64,000 nucleotides of DNA from Leptospira sp. WS60.C2 (GTDB taxonomy: Bacteria > Spirochaetota > Leptospiria > Leptospirales > Leptospiraceae), in contig NZ_CP162133.1 in assembly GCF_040833955.1 (NCBI RefSeq), positions 124,001-188,000 on the forward strand, written 5' to 3'. How positions within the stretch are numbered: position 1 is the stretch's first letter; every line of letters begins with the position of its first letter. Both the position numbers and the translations under genes were made by a program. Shown piece after piece: positions 34,626 through 43,788 of this stretch. The notes beneath the pieces were generated by a model, which saw only the letters and a list, made by a program, of their open reading frames with translations, searched no databases and was not told the DNA's origin.

Positions 34626-35378
34626 ATGGTTTCCGTTTCGGATTCCTCACAAAAACCCAAATCTGAAAAAAAGGGCGCCGTCGTACTGTTGTCAGGTGGA
34701 CTGGACTCTACTACTTGTCTCTACGTTGCAGCAAAAGAATTTGGTTATCCAAAAAACAAAAAACTTCCTTTACTTGCTCTCTCTTTTGATTATTCTCAAA
34801 AACATAAAATTGAACTCATCAAAAGCAAAAAAATTGCAAAAACCTTAGGAATTAAACATGTAATCCAAAAATTGGACCCAGGATTTTTTTTGGGAAGTTC
34901 TCTCACGGAAAAAAAAATCAAAGTGAGAAAAAACGCCAAATCACTGTTTAATGGCAATGAGAAAGAGATTCCAAATACCTATGTTCCTGGTCGAAATATT
35001 TTATTTTTGTCTTTTGCTCTGTCTCTTGCAGAAGGGCATGGATATGATTCCATTTACATTGGTGTGAATGCATTGGATTATTCGGGGTATCCCGATTGCC
35101 GGCCTGAGTTTATTGAGTCTTTTCAAAAGATGGCAAATCTCGGAACCAAAAAAGGGGTAAGTGGGTTAGGAGATTCGATTCAGATCAAAACTCCGCTTCT
35201 ACATCTGGGCAAAAAAGAAATCATAGAACTTGGATTGCAAGTGAGTGCACCACTTCATTTAACTCATTCCTGTTATGATCCTGTGCGAGGAAAACCTTGT
35301 GGGAAATGTGATTCTTGTATTTTGCGAGCCAAGGGATTTTTAGAAATGGGAATTCCCGATCCTGCTCTGTCTAAGTAA
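34626..35378 (+). CDS. queC: 7-cyano-7-deazaguanine synthase
   Basis: QueC converts carboxydeazaguanine to preQ0 using ATP and ammonia. The 250-residue protein has the PP-loop SGGLDSTTCLYVA (about 23-35), FDYSQKHKIEL, the YVPGRNILFLSFALSLAE block, and the C-terminal zinc site (HSCYDP, CGKCDSC). It begins immediately after the queD stop. queE is not present here. The gene order purF-queD-queC suggests co-transcription. Confidence 0.95.
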   Translation: MVSVSDSSQKPKSEKKGAVVLLSGGLDSTTCLYVAAKEFGYPKNKKLPLLALSFDYSQKHKIELIKSKKIAKTLGIKHVIQKLDPGFFLGSSLTEKKIKVRKNAKSLFNGNEKEIPNTYVPGRNILFLSFALSLAEGHGYDSIYIGVNALDYSGYPDCRPEFIESFQKMANLGTKKGVSGLGDSIQIKTPLLHLGKKEIIELGLQVSAPLHLTHSCYDPVRGKPCGKCDSCILRAKGFLEMGIPDPALSK

Positions 35379-35405
35379 TTGTTTTGATAAAATGAGAAGG
35401 GAAGA

Positions 35406-36020
35406 ATGCACAAATATATCTTTATAATTTTGTTATTCTTTCATTTTCAGTGTGATCACCCAAAAAATAAGAACGAAACACTGCTATTGAGTCTTGTTCG
35501 ACCAACATTAGGAATGTTTGGTGATAGTATCATGGCATTATGGCCAGCAGAAGAACAATTAAAACCTTTTGTTGTGATTAAAAATGCTTTTCCTGTTCGC
35601 AAAACGACGGATATCTTATATGCAATCGAAAATGACCAATCCAGATATAACGCCTGCATTTACAACGGTGGTGTGAACGATTATCTCGGGAACTTTACAC
35701 CACAAGAATCTGAATTAGAGTTAACCGTACAAAATCAAATTCGTGCTCTCACACGATTGCAGATTAGATGTGATCAGATTCTTGCGATCAATATTTGGTA
35801 TGTTGAATTACCTTGGCCTATGGAAGCCGCATCCAGGTTGAATGTATTGATGAAAGAAAGGATACAGTTTGTTCCTAGATTGGATCCAGAAACTTGGATC
35901 AAAAGTTCTGACTTGTTGGATGGAGGCCATCTAACAGAGAGGGGATATCAAAAACTTTCAGAAAAGACACTAGAGCATTTCCGAACACGAATTCCGTGGA
36001 TCGATTTTTTACCTAGATGA
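35406..36020 (+). CDS. SGNH-hydrolase lipoprotein
   Basis: The 204-residue protein has a short lipoprotein signal (FFHFQC, Cys16). The SGNH blocks are visible: GMFGDSIMA (nucleophile Ser, block I), NGGVNDY (Gly and Asn, blocks II-III) and DGGHLTERGY (Asp-x-x-His, block V). Such enzymes are esterases or O-acyl transferases acting on envelope glycans. It lies 62 bases before the MBOAT gene, fitting a role in adding or removing acyl groups outside the inner membrane. Confidence 0.85.
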   Translation: MHKYIFIILLFFHFQCDHPKNKNETLLLSLVRPTLGMFGDSIMALWPAEEQLKPFVVIKNAFPVRKTTDILYAIENDQSRYNACIYNGGVNDYLGNFTPQESELELTVQNQIRALTRLQIRCDQILAINIWYVELPWPMEAASRLNVLMKERIQFVPRLDPETWIKSSDLLDGGHLTERGYQKLSEKTLEHFRTRIPWIDFLPR

Positions 36021-36081
36021 TAAAATGTATTTACTAGTGGTTAGCGTATCTAGAGTATTAACTAATTATTAGGATATTTCT

Positions 36082-37464
36082 GTGTTATTTAACTCACTTG
36101 TTTTTGTCGTATTTTTTGTCTTCCTATACACTATTTATTGGCAAGTTAATTCAAAATTTCAAAAATTGACAATCCTTGTTGGATCCTTAGTTTTTTACGG
36201 ATATTGGGATTTATTGTTTTTATGCCACTTTGTTCTAGTCGTACTTCTTAATTATTTATTTTATAAACTCTTTCGTTATCGATTTAACAAAATCCAAATT
36301 ACTGGGATTATCGTTCTCAATTTATTAAACCTAATCTTCTTTAAATATTTTTACTTTTTAGTCAATGTCATTCAAGACCTCTTCGGATTCCAACAAATCA
36401 CAGAAGTAACATCCGTTATCCCTGATATTGTTTTGCCATTAGCGATTAGTTTCTATACCTTTCAGATCCTTGCGTTCCAAATTGATGTATACAGAGGGAA
36501 AATTCAATCAGTCGTTTCAGCGGTTGATTTTACAATTTTTATCATGTTTTTTCCTCAGTTGATTGCTGGCCCAATCATGAGGCATACAGATTTTTTTAAA
36601 CAGTTACATAGTAAAAAAAGATTTTTAGAATTACCTTTCAATGCTGGTGGATATCTCATTCTACTAGGAGTTTTAAAGAAAGTTATCATTGCTGATAATA
36701 TTTCACCTGTGATCGAACCTTTTTTTAGCCATCCCGAAACATATAGTGGCTTCAGTGCACTTTTGTCCGTGTATGGATTTGCGATTCAGATCTATTGTGA
36801 TTTTTCTGGTTATTGTGATATTGCGAGAGGTTTAGCGTTACTTCTGGGTTATGACATCCCAGTAAACTTCAATGCACCTTATTTTTCCACCTCTCTTAAA
36901 GAGTTTTGGCAAAGATGGCATATTACTCTTTCTCAATGGTTACGGGACTACTTATACATTTCGTTAGGTGGAAATCGATTCGGAAATTTGAGAACTTATT
37001 TTAATTTAGTGATCACGATGGTTTTGGGTGGTTTGTGGCATGGTGCTAATTATACTTTTTTAGTATGGGGCGCACTCCATGGTTTTTATTTGATTTTAGA
37101 AAGAATAGTTTCCAATCCACAAAAAGAATCTTCTTCTTATATGGTCAGAATCCTAAAAGTATTCGTTGTATTTCATTTGGTATGTTTTGCTTGGTTATTT
37201 TTTAGAATTGAAAGAATCCAAGATTTTCAGACAATTTATCAAAATGTAATCAACCAATCTGGTATTGATATTGCTGAGATTCCAAAGTTATATCGTTTGA
37301 TAGCGGTTGGATTTTTACTTCATACATATGAATACTTTCAGCGCAATGTCGCAATTCAGTTCCGATATCGAAAATTGTTATTACCAAGTTTAGCACTCGT
37401 TTGTGGAATATTGGTTCTCACATTGTCATCCAATTCAACTCAGTTTATCTACTTTCAATTTTAG
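36082..37464 (+). CDS. MBOAT-family O-acyltransferase (AlgI/DltB-like)
   Basis: These membrane enzymes move acyl groups across the inner membrane to polymers outside. The 460-residue protein has about 10-12 helices and the family blocks QLIAGPIMRH, IQIYCDFSGYCDIARGLALLLGYDIPVNFN, FWQRWHITLSQWLRDYLYI and GGLWHGANYTFLVWG, whose His is catalytic. The start is GTG at 36082, placed by homology. The A+T content looks higher than in the flanking que genes. It is followed 9 bases later by a DUF1574 protein. Confidence 0.92.
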   Translation: MLFNSLVFVVFFVFLYTIYWQVNSKFQKLTILVGSLVFYGYWDLLFLCHFVLVVLLNYLFYKLFRYRFNKIQITGIIVLNLLNLIFFKYFYFLVNVIQDLFGFQQITEVTSVIPDIVLPLAISFYTFQILAFQIDVYRGKIQSVVSAVDFTIFIMFFPQLIAGPIMRHTDFFKQLHSKKRFLELPFNAGGYLILLGVLKKVIIADNISPVIEPFFSHPETYSGFSALLSVYGFAIQIYCDFSGYCDIARGLALLLGYDIPVNFNAPYFSTSLKEFWQRWHITLSQWLRDYLYISLGGNRFGNLRTYFNLVITMVLGGLWHGANYTFLVWGALHGFYLILERIVSNPQKESSSYMVRILKVFVVFHLVCFAWLFFRIERIQDFQTIYQNVINQSGIDIAEIPKLYRLIAVGFLLHTYEYFQRNVAIQFRYRKLLLPSLALVCGILVLTLSSNSTQFIYFQF

Positions 37465-37473
37465 GTCGGACAC

Positions 37474-38601
37474 ATGATGCTTAGAAAATTCCGAATTTTA
37501 TACTTATTTTTACTCTTTTTTTCCATTGATAAATTGGTCTTAATTCCTCCCGTCAAAACGTTTTTAACAGGAGAAGAGGTCGGAAACCCATATGTTGAAT
37601 CTCTTAAAAACTTAAGCGCTGATTATCTAGGTGAAACCAAATACCAAGATAAAAAGAAAATTTGGGCATTTGGTACATCTCGTTCCATGAATTTTTATCA
37701 GTATGCATCTTTGCCATACGTTCAAAATTCAGAGTTTCTATCCACTCAACAGAAAAAAGAATTAGAAAAGTTTAAAATCTATACTTATGCTGCACCAGGT
37801 TCAAATCCATTGGTGTATTACACTCGATTCAATCAGTTGTTAGAGCAAAACTATAAACCAGATATGGTTTTTTTAGAAGTGTCTGCCTTTTCGTTTAATA
37901 AAAATAATCGTTTTTATCATATCACTTTATTAGAAGGTATGCCTTTGGAATTTGCTTTGGCTCATTTCGATGAGTTACCAAACGAGTTTGCTCATGAATT
38001 CTTCTTTTCCAGATTGTTTGCTTTGAGTCGTTATAAAATCTCTTCGAAGGCGATCTCTGCAAATCTTTTCGGAACCAAAGATAAAAATATGGAACTGTTA
38101 AAAACATTTCTTCCAGCCAATGCTGGGTCAATTGATCCATTTGCTACTGCTTTCGACACTAAGACTAATAGAGAAGAATCTCCTTATACACCCGATCAAT
38201 TCAATGATTTTAAAAATTTGCCTTCCAATGAGACAGACAAATATATCAAAGTATCTATGTTAGTTGATGTTTTAAAGAAAGAATTTTATGGAAATTTTAC
38301 AGAGAATGAAAATAATTTCCAATTTTTATCGCACATCATTGATCGATGCCAAAAAAATAACATCCCTGTGATCTTGTGGATTCCGAAAGTTCACAAAGAA
38401 CTAAATGATTTTTATGAGACGGCTACTTTTTATCCAAAGTGGAAACAAAAAATAGAGACATTAGCAAAGGAAAAACAGATCCGTTTTGTGGATTTGAACG
38501 AAGCAGGGAAAGTGCAGTGTGATTATTACCAAGATGCTGCCCATGTTTCGGGTAGATGTTTGCCTGAAATTACGGCAAATGTTTTAGGTATTCCGAAATA
38601 G
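37474..38601 (+). CDS. DUF1574-type protein, acyltransferase partner
   Basis: The 375-residue protein has an N-terminal membrane anchor (about 8-24). An AlgJ/AlgX/SGNH-like fold is suggested by IWAFGTSRSMNFYQ (block I-like, Ser in GTSRS), PDMVFLEVSAF, IPVILWIPKVH, and the C-terminal YYQDAAHVSG with a His. The family DUF1574 is mostly leptospiral and commonly lies beside MBOAT genes. It probably completes acyl transfer to an extracytoplasmic acceptor. The acceptor is unknown. Confidence 0.8.
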   Translation: MMLRKFRILYLFLLFFSIDKLVLIPPVKTFLTGEEVGNPYVESLKNLSADYLGETKYQDKKKIWAFGTSRSMNFYQYASLPYVQNSEFLSTQQKKELEKFKIYTYAAPGSNPLVYYTRFNQLLEQNYKPDMVFLEVSAFSFNKNNRFYHITLLEGMPLEFALAHFDELPNEFAHEFFFSRLFALSRYKISSKAISANLFGTKDKNMELLKTFLPANAGSIDPFATAFDTKTNREESPYTPDQFNDFKNLPSNETDKYIKVSMLVDVLKKEFYGNFTENENNFQFLSHIIDRCQKNNIPVILWIPKVHKELNDFYETATFYPKWKQKIETLAKEKQIRFVDLNEAGKVQCDYYQDAAHVSGRCLPEITANVLGIPK

Positions 38602-38734
38602 GATGTTCAATCGTGCTATTTGTTCGGACCTTTTTTGTTTCTACTCTAAAGAGTCTAGAAAAGCGATTCAGAATTCCGTTTCTTTTGTCAAATCAGGACA
38701 GAACATGCGGAAAATTCCCTAAAATTTTGTTTCC

Positions 38735-38748
38735 AAAATGGCCATTTT
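38735..38748. promoter_or_regulatory. Palindrome upstream of pntAB
   Basis: AAAATGGCCATTTT is a perfect 14-bp palindrome ending 21 bases before the pntAB ATG. It may be an operator; it sits where the promoter should be. The rest of 38602-38769 shows only a short CTCT/AGAG hairpin. Confidence 0.35.
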
Positions 38749-38769
38749 CTCCATAACTACTACTAGTTT

Positions 38770-39060
38770 ATGGAAATATTTGTTACAGCCGTCACGATTT
38801 TCGTTCTAGCGATCTTCGTGGGATTTGAAATCATCACAAAAATCCCTCCCATCCTCCACACCCCTCTTATGTCGGGTTCCAACGCCATTTCCGGCATCAC
38901 CCTCATCGGTGCATTGTATGCGGCAGGGATCCAAGAAAGTAATCTCACCAAAATTTTGGGATTACTCTCCGTCATATTTGCCACCATCAACGTAGTGGGT
39001 GGATTCCTTGTCACCCATAGGATGCTTGGCATGTTTAAGAAAAAGGACGCACCGAAATAA
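38770..39060 (+). CDS. pntAB: NAD(P) transhydrogenase alpha subunit, membrane part
   Basis: This is the small membrane segment (domain II, alpha side) of the proton-pumping transhydrogenase, encoded as its own gene as in Rhodospirillum rubrum. The 96-residue protein has three hydrophobic helices with IPPILHTPLMSGSNAISGITLIGAL, the family signature. The gene for the soluble NAD-binding alpha-1 subunit, normally upstream, is not there; a DUF1574 gene occupies that place. Its stop overlaps pntB by one base. Confidence 0.93.
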   Translation: MEIFVTAVTIFVLAIFVGFEIITKIPPILHTPLMSGSNAISGITLIGALYAAGIQESNLTKILGLLSVIFATINVVGGFLVTHRMLGMFKKKDAPK

Positions 39061-40457
39061 TGGAACTCATTAGTATTTTAAATCTCGCATACCTCGTTGC
39101 TTCCATTTTATTCATCGTTGGAATCAAACAATTAGCGCACCCAAAAACAGCAACTCGTGGAAACTTCCTCGGAGCTCTCGGGATGCTCATCGCAGTTGTC
39201 GCAACTCTCTTTGACAGAGCGATTCTTTCTTACGAATGGATTGCTGTTGGTGTCCTCATTGGGTCTTTCATTGGTATCATCCTTGCGGTCAAAATCCAAA
39301 TGACTGCAATGCCACAACTTGTTGCCGTTCTCAACGGATTTGGTGGTATTGCTTCTGTTTTTGTAGCAGGTGCTGCTTTACAATTATCCATTCCTAAATA
39401 TGCTTATGCAGTCAATTACCAAGAAATCGTTTCGATTGTATTCTCTGCGATTGTTGGAGGGATTACTTTCTCTGGAAGTTTTATCGCCTTTGGTAAGTTA
39501 CAAGGTTTTATTACGGAAAAAGCAGTTCGTTATCCTGGTGACCAACTCGTAAAAATTTTGGTTGGACTCACTGCTGTCGGACTCGGTGTTTATGGATGCT
39601 TAGAGCCTACTGATGAATCTATTTATTGGATTTTAAGTGGTGTGAGTTTACTCCTTGGAATCTTCCTCGTGATTCCAATTGGTGGGGCAGACATGCCAGT
39701 TGTGATTTCTCTCCTCAACTCCTATTCAGGGATTGCGGCGTCGGCAACAGGATTTGTTCTCAATAACAATGTACTCATTATTTCAGGATCTCTCGTAGGA
39801 GCTTCTGGAATCATCTTAACACAAATCATGTGTAAAGCGATGAACCGTAGTTTGACTAACGTACTCTTTGGTGGTTTCGGGGCTGCCGCTACAGAAATGA
39901 AAGATGATGGTGATTTTTACTCAGGTAAGGTCAAGTCAACAAGTGCAGAAGAGGTCGCAATGCTTTTAGATGTGGCAAGAAGTGTCGTAATCGTTCCAGG
40001 TTATGGTATGGCTGTGGCACAAGCACAACACGCAGTAAGAGACTTGTATCAACTCTTAACAGCTCGTGGAATCGATGTTACTTTTGCGATCCATCCAGTG
40101 GCTGGTCGTATGCCTGGTCATATGAACGTGTTACTTGCTGAAGCAGATATTCCTTATGATCGATTGAAAGAGATGGACGAGATCAATAGTACTTTCGAAA
40201 ATGTTGATGTTGTGATCGTAAACGGTGCCAATGACGTAACGAACCCACTTGCAAAAACAGATCCAAAATCACCAATCGCTGGAATGCCAATTTTGGATGT
40301 TGGAAATGCAAAAACGGTCGTTGTGATCAAAAGAAGTTTGAGTGCTGGATTTGCGGGAGTTCCCAATCCACTCTTCATTGCTGACAACTGTTTGATGTTG
40401 TTTGGCGATGGTAAAAAAGCAACGCAAGAAATGATCGCAGCTTTAAAAGAATCGTAG
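39060..40457 (+). CDS. pntB: NAD(P) transhydrogenase beta subunit
   Basis: The beta subunit carries most of the proton channel and the NADP(H) domain. The 465-residue protein has about nine helices, then the soluble domain with IVPGYGMAVAQAQHAVRDL, HPVAGRMPGHMNVLLAEADIPYD and VIVNGANDVTNP, and ends with FAGVPNPLFIADNCLMLFGDGK. The length is normal. The enzyme uses the proton gradient to make NADPH from NADH; it needs PntAA from elsewhere in the genome. Confidence 0.96.
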   Translation: MELISILNLAYLVASILFIVGIKQLAHPKTATRGNFLGALGMLIAVVATLFDRAILSYEWIAVGVLIGSFIGIILAVKIQMTAMPQLVAVLNGFGGIASVFVAGAALQLSIPKYAYAVNYQEIVSIVFSAIVGGITFSGSFIAFGKLQGFITEKAVRYPGDQLVKILVGLTAVGLGVYGCLEPTDESIYWILSGVSLLLGIFLVIPIGGADMPVVISLLNSYSGIAASATGFVLNNNVLIISGSLVGASGIILTQIMCKAMNRSLTNVLFGGFGAAATEMKDDGDFYSGKVKSTSAEEVAMLLDVARSVVIVPGYGMAVAQAQHAVRDLYQLLTARGIDVTFAIHPVAGRMPGHMNVLLAEADIPYDRLKEMDEINSTFENVDVVIVNGANDVTNPLAKTDPKSPIAGMPILDVGNAKTVVVIKRSLSAGFAGVPNPLFIADNCLMLFGDGKKATQEMIAALKES

Positions 40458-40468
40458 AGCCGGTAAAT

Positions 40469-41140
40469 ATGAAAAAACAAGTCTATATCGTTGATGATCA
40501 TCCTCTCGTAGTTGACGCACTACAAAACTTAATCTCTAAATCAGATGATTTAGATTGCATCGGTAGTGCGGATAATATTGAAAAAGCTTTCAACGATATA
40601 GAACAAATGCAACCAACGCTGGTATTAATTGATATTCAACTCAAACAAAACCAAAACGGATTGCAACTTCTGAAGAAACTTAGAACAACTTTTCCAAACA
40701 TTGCCGTCATCATCATCAGTATGTTGACGGATGATACCTTTGTAGATCGAGCTTTTAAACTGGGTGCTATGGGTTATGTGTTCAAAGAAGACACTACCAC
40801 ACAAATTGTAGAAGCGATCCATACAGTTCTAAAGGGTGACTATTTTGTGAGTTCTTCTCAAGCAACAAGACTTCTTGGACATTTGTATCGCGCTTCTCAG
40901 AAAGACGAAAAGGATCCAATCGATAGATTGTCTAATCGAGAATTAGAAGTGTTTCTTATGATTGGAGAAGGAATGCCAGTGAAAGAAATTGCTGCCAATA
41001 TGGGTCTTGCTCCTTCAACCATTGAAACTTTACGCTCTCGTATCAAATCCAAACTGAGCATCACAGAGAATGAAAAATTGATTCGAGTGGCCGTGGAGTG
41101 GAAATACACACAAGCAAAAACCGATATCGTTGTTTCATAA
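40469..41140 (+). CDS. NarL/LuxR-family response regulator
   Basis: The 223-residue protein has a receiver domain (acidic Asp9-Asp10, phospho-acceptor Asp55 in LVLIDIQL, IIISMLTDD with the switch Ser/Thr, and the Lys in GYVFKEDT), followed by a LuxR helix-turn-helix (LSNRELEVFLMIGEGMPVKE, APSTIETLRSRI). It begins 11 bases after pntB and may be read through from it. No sensor kinase is adjacent. It ends one base from the convergent TPR gene. Confidence 0.93.
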   Translation: MKKQVYIVDDHPLVVDALQNLISKSDDLDCIGSADNIEKAFNDIEQMQPTLVLIDIQLKQNQNGLQLLKKLRTTFPNIAVIIISMLTDDTFVDRAFKLGAMGYVFKEDTTTQIVEAIHTVLKGDYFVSSSQATRLLGHLYRASQKDEKDPIDRLSNRELEVFLMIGEGMPVKEIAANMGLAPSTIETLRSRIKSKLSITENEKLIRVAVEWKYTQAKTDIVVS

Positions 41141-41141
41141 A

Positions 41142-42155
41142 CTAATATCGCAATTTAAAGTAGTGATACAATAAGTCTTTTCCTTCGCGGGAAGAGAGTA
41201 ACATCCTGTATGCTTCTGCAATTTTAGATTCATTTTGTGATTGTTTTTGGATGAAGTGAAAAAAGTCGTTCGCTCGTTCATCAAATCCAAGATTAAGAAG
41301 TAAGTTTAAGTAAAAACTTTGGTCATATTCGTCAGCAAACGGAGAATAGGCGATCGGTCTAAGTAAGTTTTCAGCCTCTCTCCATTTTCTCATTTCAAAA
41401 TAACAGCGGGCATAAACTTTTTTTTCTCTCCAACCCAGAGCTCTTGGGTTTTTTAAATACGTGAGAGATTTTTTCGGATCCTTCTCCAATAAATAAATAA
41501 CTCGACCCATAAGATGAGAGGCTTGCATATGTTTTGGATCTTGTTCCAAGATGGAGGATAGTTCTGCTTTTGCTTTTTCTACTTGGTTTAATTCCAAATA
41601 GGTTTTTGCCAAAATGAGTTTGGCTTCATTGTAATTAGCTTTATATTCCAATGATTTGTTAAGAGAAGAAATTGCATTATTGTATTCTTTTAAGATAAAA
41701 TAAGCAAGACCCAGGTTATAGTGATAGAATGGATTGTAAGGAGAAATTTGGTTCGTTTCTAACCAAGTTTCTTTCGCTTCAGACCAACTGTCTTCTTGTG
41801 CATAGATCATCCCAAGTAAAAAACTTGCCGCCTCATGGTTTGGTTCTTTCTTTAAGGCGCGGTTTAAGTTTTCTTTTGCTTCTTGCCACTCCATTCTTGA
41901 GTAAAGCAAACTTCCGTTTAAGTAATCATACTCAGCAAATGTTTTAAAAACATCAGTTTGAATTTTTTTCCATTCTGCATCTGCTAATCCAAACTTTCCA
42001 TAACGAAGTGCATTGATGATATTGCGACTTACCTTTTCGATTTCGATTTTGGCATTGATTTCGATTGATTCTGCGTCATCCGAATCAGCCGTTAAGGAGG
42101 AAAAGGAAACAAAAAGAATGATAAGTGAAAAGAAGAGAGTCTGTTTTGTTTTCAT
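41142..42155 (-). CDS. Exported TPR-repeat protein
   Basis: The 337-residue protein has a signal peptide (about 1-23, ending LTADS) and at least five TPR units, for example WQEAKENLNRALKKEPNHEAA, WSEAKETWLETNQISPYNPFY, YNNAISSLNKSLEYKANYNEA, VEKAKAELSSILEQDPKHMQA (about residues 90-240). It lies 7 bases after the SpsF/PseG-like gene, in the same leftward run, and likely acts as a periplasmic scaffold. Confidence 0.85.
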   Translation of the reverse strand: MKTKQTLFFSLIILFVSFSSLTADSDDAESIEINAKIEIEKVSRNIINALRYGKFGLADAEWKKIQTDVFKTFAEYDYLNGSLLYSRMEWQEAKENLNRALKKEPNHEAASFLLGMIYAQEDSWSEAKETWLETNQISPYNPFYHYNLGLAYFILKEYNNAISSLNKSLEYKANYNEAKLILAKTYLELNQVEKAKAELSSILEQDPKHMQASHLMGRVIYLLEKDPKKSLTYLKNPRALGWREKKVYARCYFEMRKWREAENLLRPIAYSPFADEYDQSFYLNLLLNLGFDERANDFFHFIQKQSQNESKIAEAYRMLLSSREGKDLLYHYFKLRY

Positions 42156-42162
42156 ATTTGTT

Positions 42163-43788
42163 TTATGTAACGGTCTGTAACCAATTTAAAATTTTAGTAT
42201 GGGCATCACGACGGTATGTAATTCTGTTTTGAATTGGCGTCTCTGGAAAAATGGTGATCATAGATAATTCTTGCAGGCTACCAATGTATGGAATAGCAAG
42301 TTCCTTTTCTGCAAACATACCTAAACTAGAATGAATCTCCGAGATTCCGAGTAAACAAACCTTTTTTCTTTTCGCTGCCGCCTCCATCATGGTTTGACCA
42401 AAGTATGTACAAATCCACTCTGAAGATTCGATTTCGCGAAGGAACTCGATATAAGAAATTCTTGGGTGGAATTCAATCATTGGACTTTTTGGTTTTGTTC
42501 CTCCAATGCGAAGGATGGTTTGGAAGATCGGACGATTGGAATTCACATTAGTTTTATAGAATTGTAATAGGTAACGATCAATTTGTTCCGATTGTATTTC
42601 ATCCAACTGACCTGCATACACTAGTATTTTGCCAGGAATCTCCTCTATGTCTCGATTCAATTCTGATAAGGGTGAACTATAATAGGATAGATGTGTATGG
42701 TTCAATGTAGAATGAGTAGGATGTGGAAGGAAAAAACAAGCATTCATTTTGTTAGGTGGATGATTTAGGTTATCAATATAAAATGCATTTGTTATCGGAA
42801 ATTCTATTTCCCTAATGTCTAAAATGTGAGGAATATTTTTGTCTTCCTCTCGAAAGTGATCATTCATCCTTACATCATATCCTTGTATTTGTAAAAAAAT
42901 ATTCAAGGATCTACATCGCTCCAAATGTCCATATCCATATTCTTTGGGATTTCCATATAGAATATGGATTTGTTTTTGTGTTTTTTCTTCGTGCGGTAAA
43001 GAGAAGATTACTTGTTCTACATTGGCATTGATTTCAAAAAGCTCTGGTTTTATTTGTTTCAATTGAAAGATTTCAGTCGCACCAAAATTGGGATTAGTTT
43101 CGCCTAAGGTTTTCCAAATTTCACAGATCAATTCATAATCTTTAGGTTCGTCTACTGTGATCCTTAATTTGGATAAACTTTCTCTATGATTTTGATTAGA
43201 ATCGTCTAGTTGAGTTAGGTGAGGAGGACTAAGTCGATATTGTTTGTGAATTTCGGGAAATTCTTTGATGTGTAAAGACACATGTTCTTTGTGCCGTTCC
43301 AAATCAGTTTCGTCTGTTTGATAAAATAAAGAGGCACTCGAAAAACATTCTACTCCCATTCCGAGTGGCAACCCTACCATTGAGAGACTATAATAAGTGT
43401 CTTTGATTTCTAAGATTGCTTCATATAAATAACGAACTGCATCAATATCAATAAATGGGTTATCGGCCGTTAGGCGAAATATGTGTTTAGCTCCATAGTG
43501 TTTTGCCGCTTCACGGAATCGGTCTCTTACGTCCAATTCGGATCCACAAAAATATAAATATCCCCTCGATTTTAGAAATTGAATGGATTCTTCATCCGAT
43601 TCTGGAATCAAAAAGACAATCTGATGAAATTCAAATACAGATGATAAACGTCGGTGGATATGATCCAGAAAAGTAATACCAGAATCTTCTGGAATGGGTT
43701 TTAAAATTTTTTTCGGGAATCGTGTGGAACCTAGTCTTGCCTGGATAAAGGCAAAACTATCATGCGTTGAATGTATACCACTCATCAC
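42163..43788 (-). CDS. SpsF-like cytidylyltransferase / PseG-like fusion
   Basis: The 541-residue protein joins two enzymes of nonulosonic-acid-type sugar synthesis. Residues about 10-240 are an SpsF-like nucleotidyltransferase (FIQARLGSTRFPKKIL, RLTADNPFIDIDAV, LPLGMGVECF). Residues about 270-541 resemble PseG, the UDP-sugar hydrolase/GT-B-like family (YGNPKEYGYGHLERCRSLNIFL, FYIDNLN, ILRIGGTKP, WICTYFGQTMMEAAAKRKKVCLLGIS). The 5' end overlaps the radical SAM gene by 29 bases. It probably serves flagellar or surface glycan synthesis; the substrate is unknown. Confidence 0.82.
   Translation of the reverse strand: MMSGIHSTHDSFAFIQARLGSTRFPKKILKPIPEDSGITFLDHIHRRLSSVFEFHQIVFLIPESDEESIQFLKSRGYLYFCGSELDVRDRFREAAKHYGAKHIFRLTADNPFIDIDAVRYLYEAILEIKDTYYSLSMVGLPLGMGVECFSSASLFYQTDETDLERHKEHVSLHIKEFPEIHKQYRLSPPHLTQLDDSNQNHRESLSKLRITVDEPKDYELICEIWKTLGETNPNFGATEIFQLKQIKPELFEINANVEQVIFSLPHEEKTQKQIHILYGNPKEYGYGHLERCRSLNIFLQIQGYDVRMNDHFREEDKNIPHILDIREIEFPITNAFYIDNLNHPPNKMNACFFLPHPTHSTLNHTHLSYYSSPLSELNRDIEEIPGKILVYAGQLDEIQSEQIDRYLLQFYKTNVNSNRPIFQTILRIGGTKPKSPMIEFHPRISYIEFLREIESSEWICTYFGQTMMEAAAKRKKVCLLGISEIHSSLGMFAEKELAIPYIGSLQELSMITIFPETPIQNRITYRRDAHTKILNWLQTVT

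Noticed and set aside
38602..38769. Possible tRNA or small gene before pntAB
   Set aside because: No cloverleaf, no conserved T-loop sequence, no open frame of meaning; only short hairpins and one palindrome.
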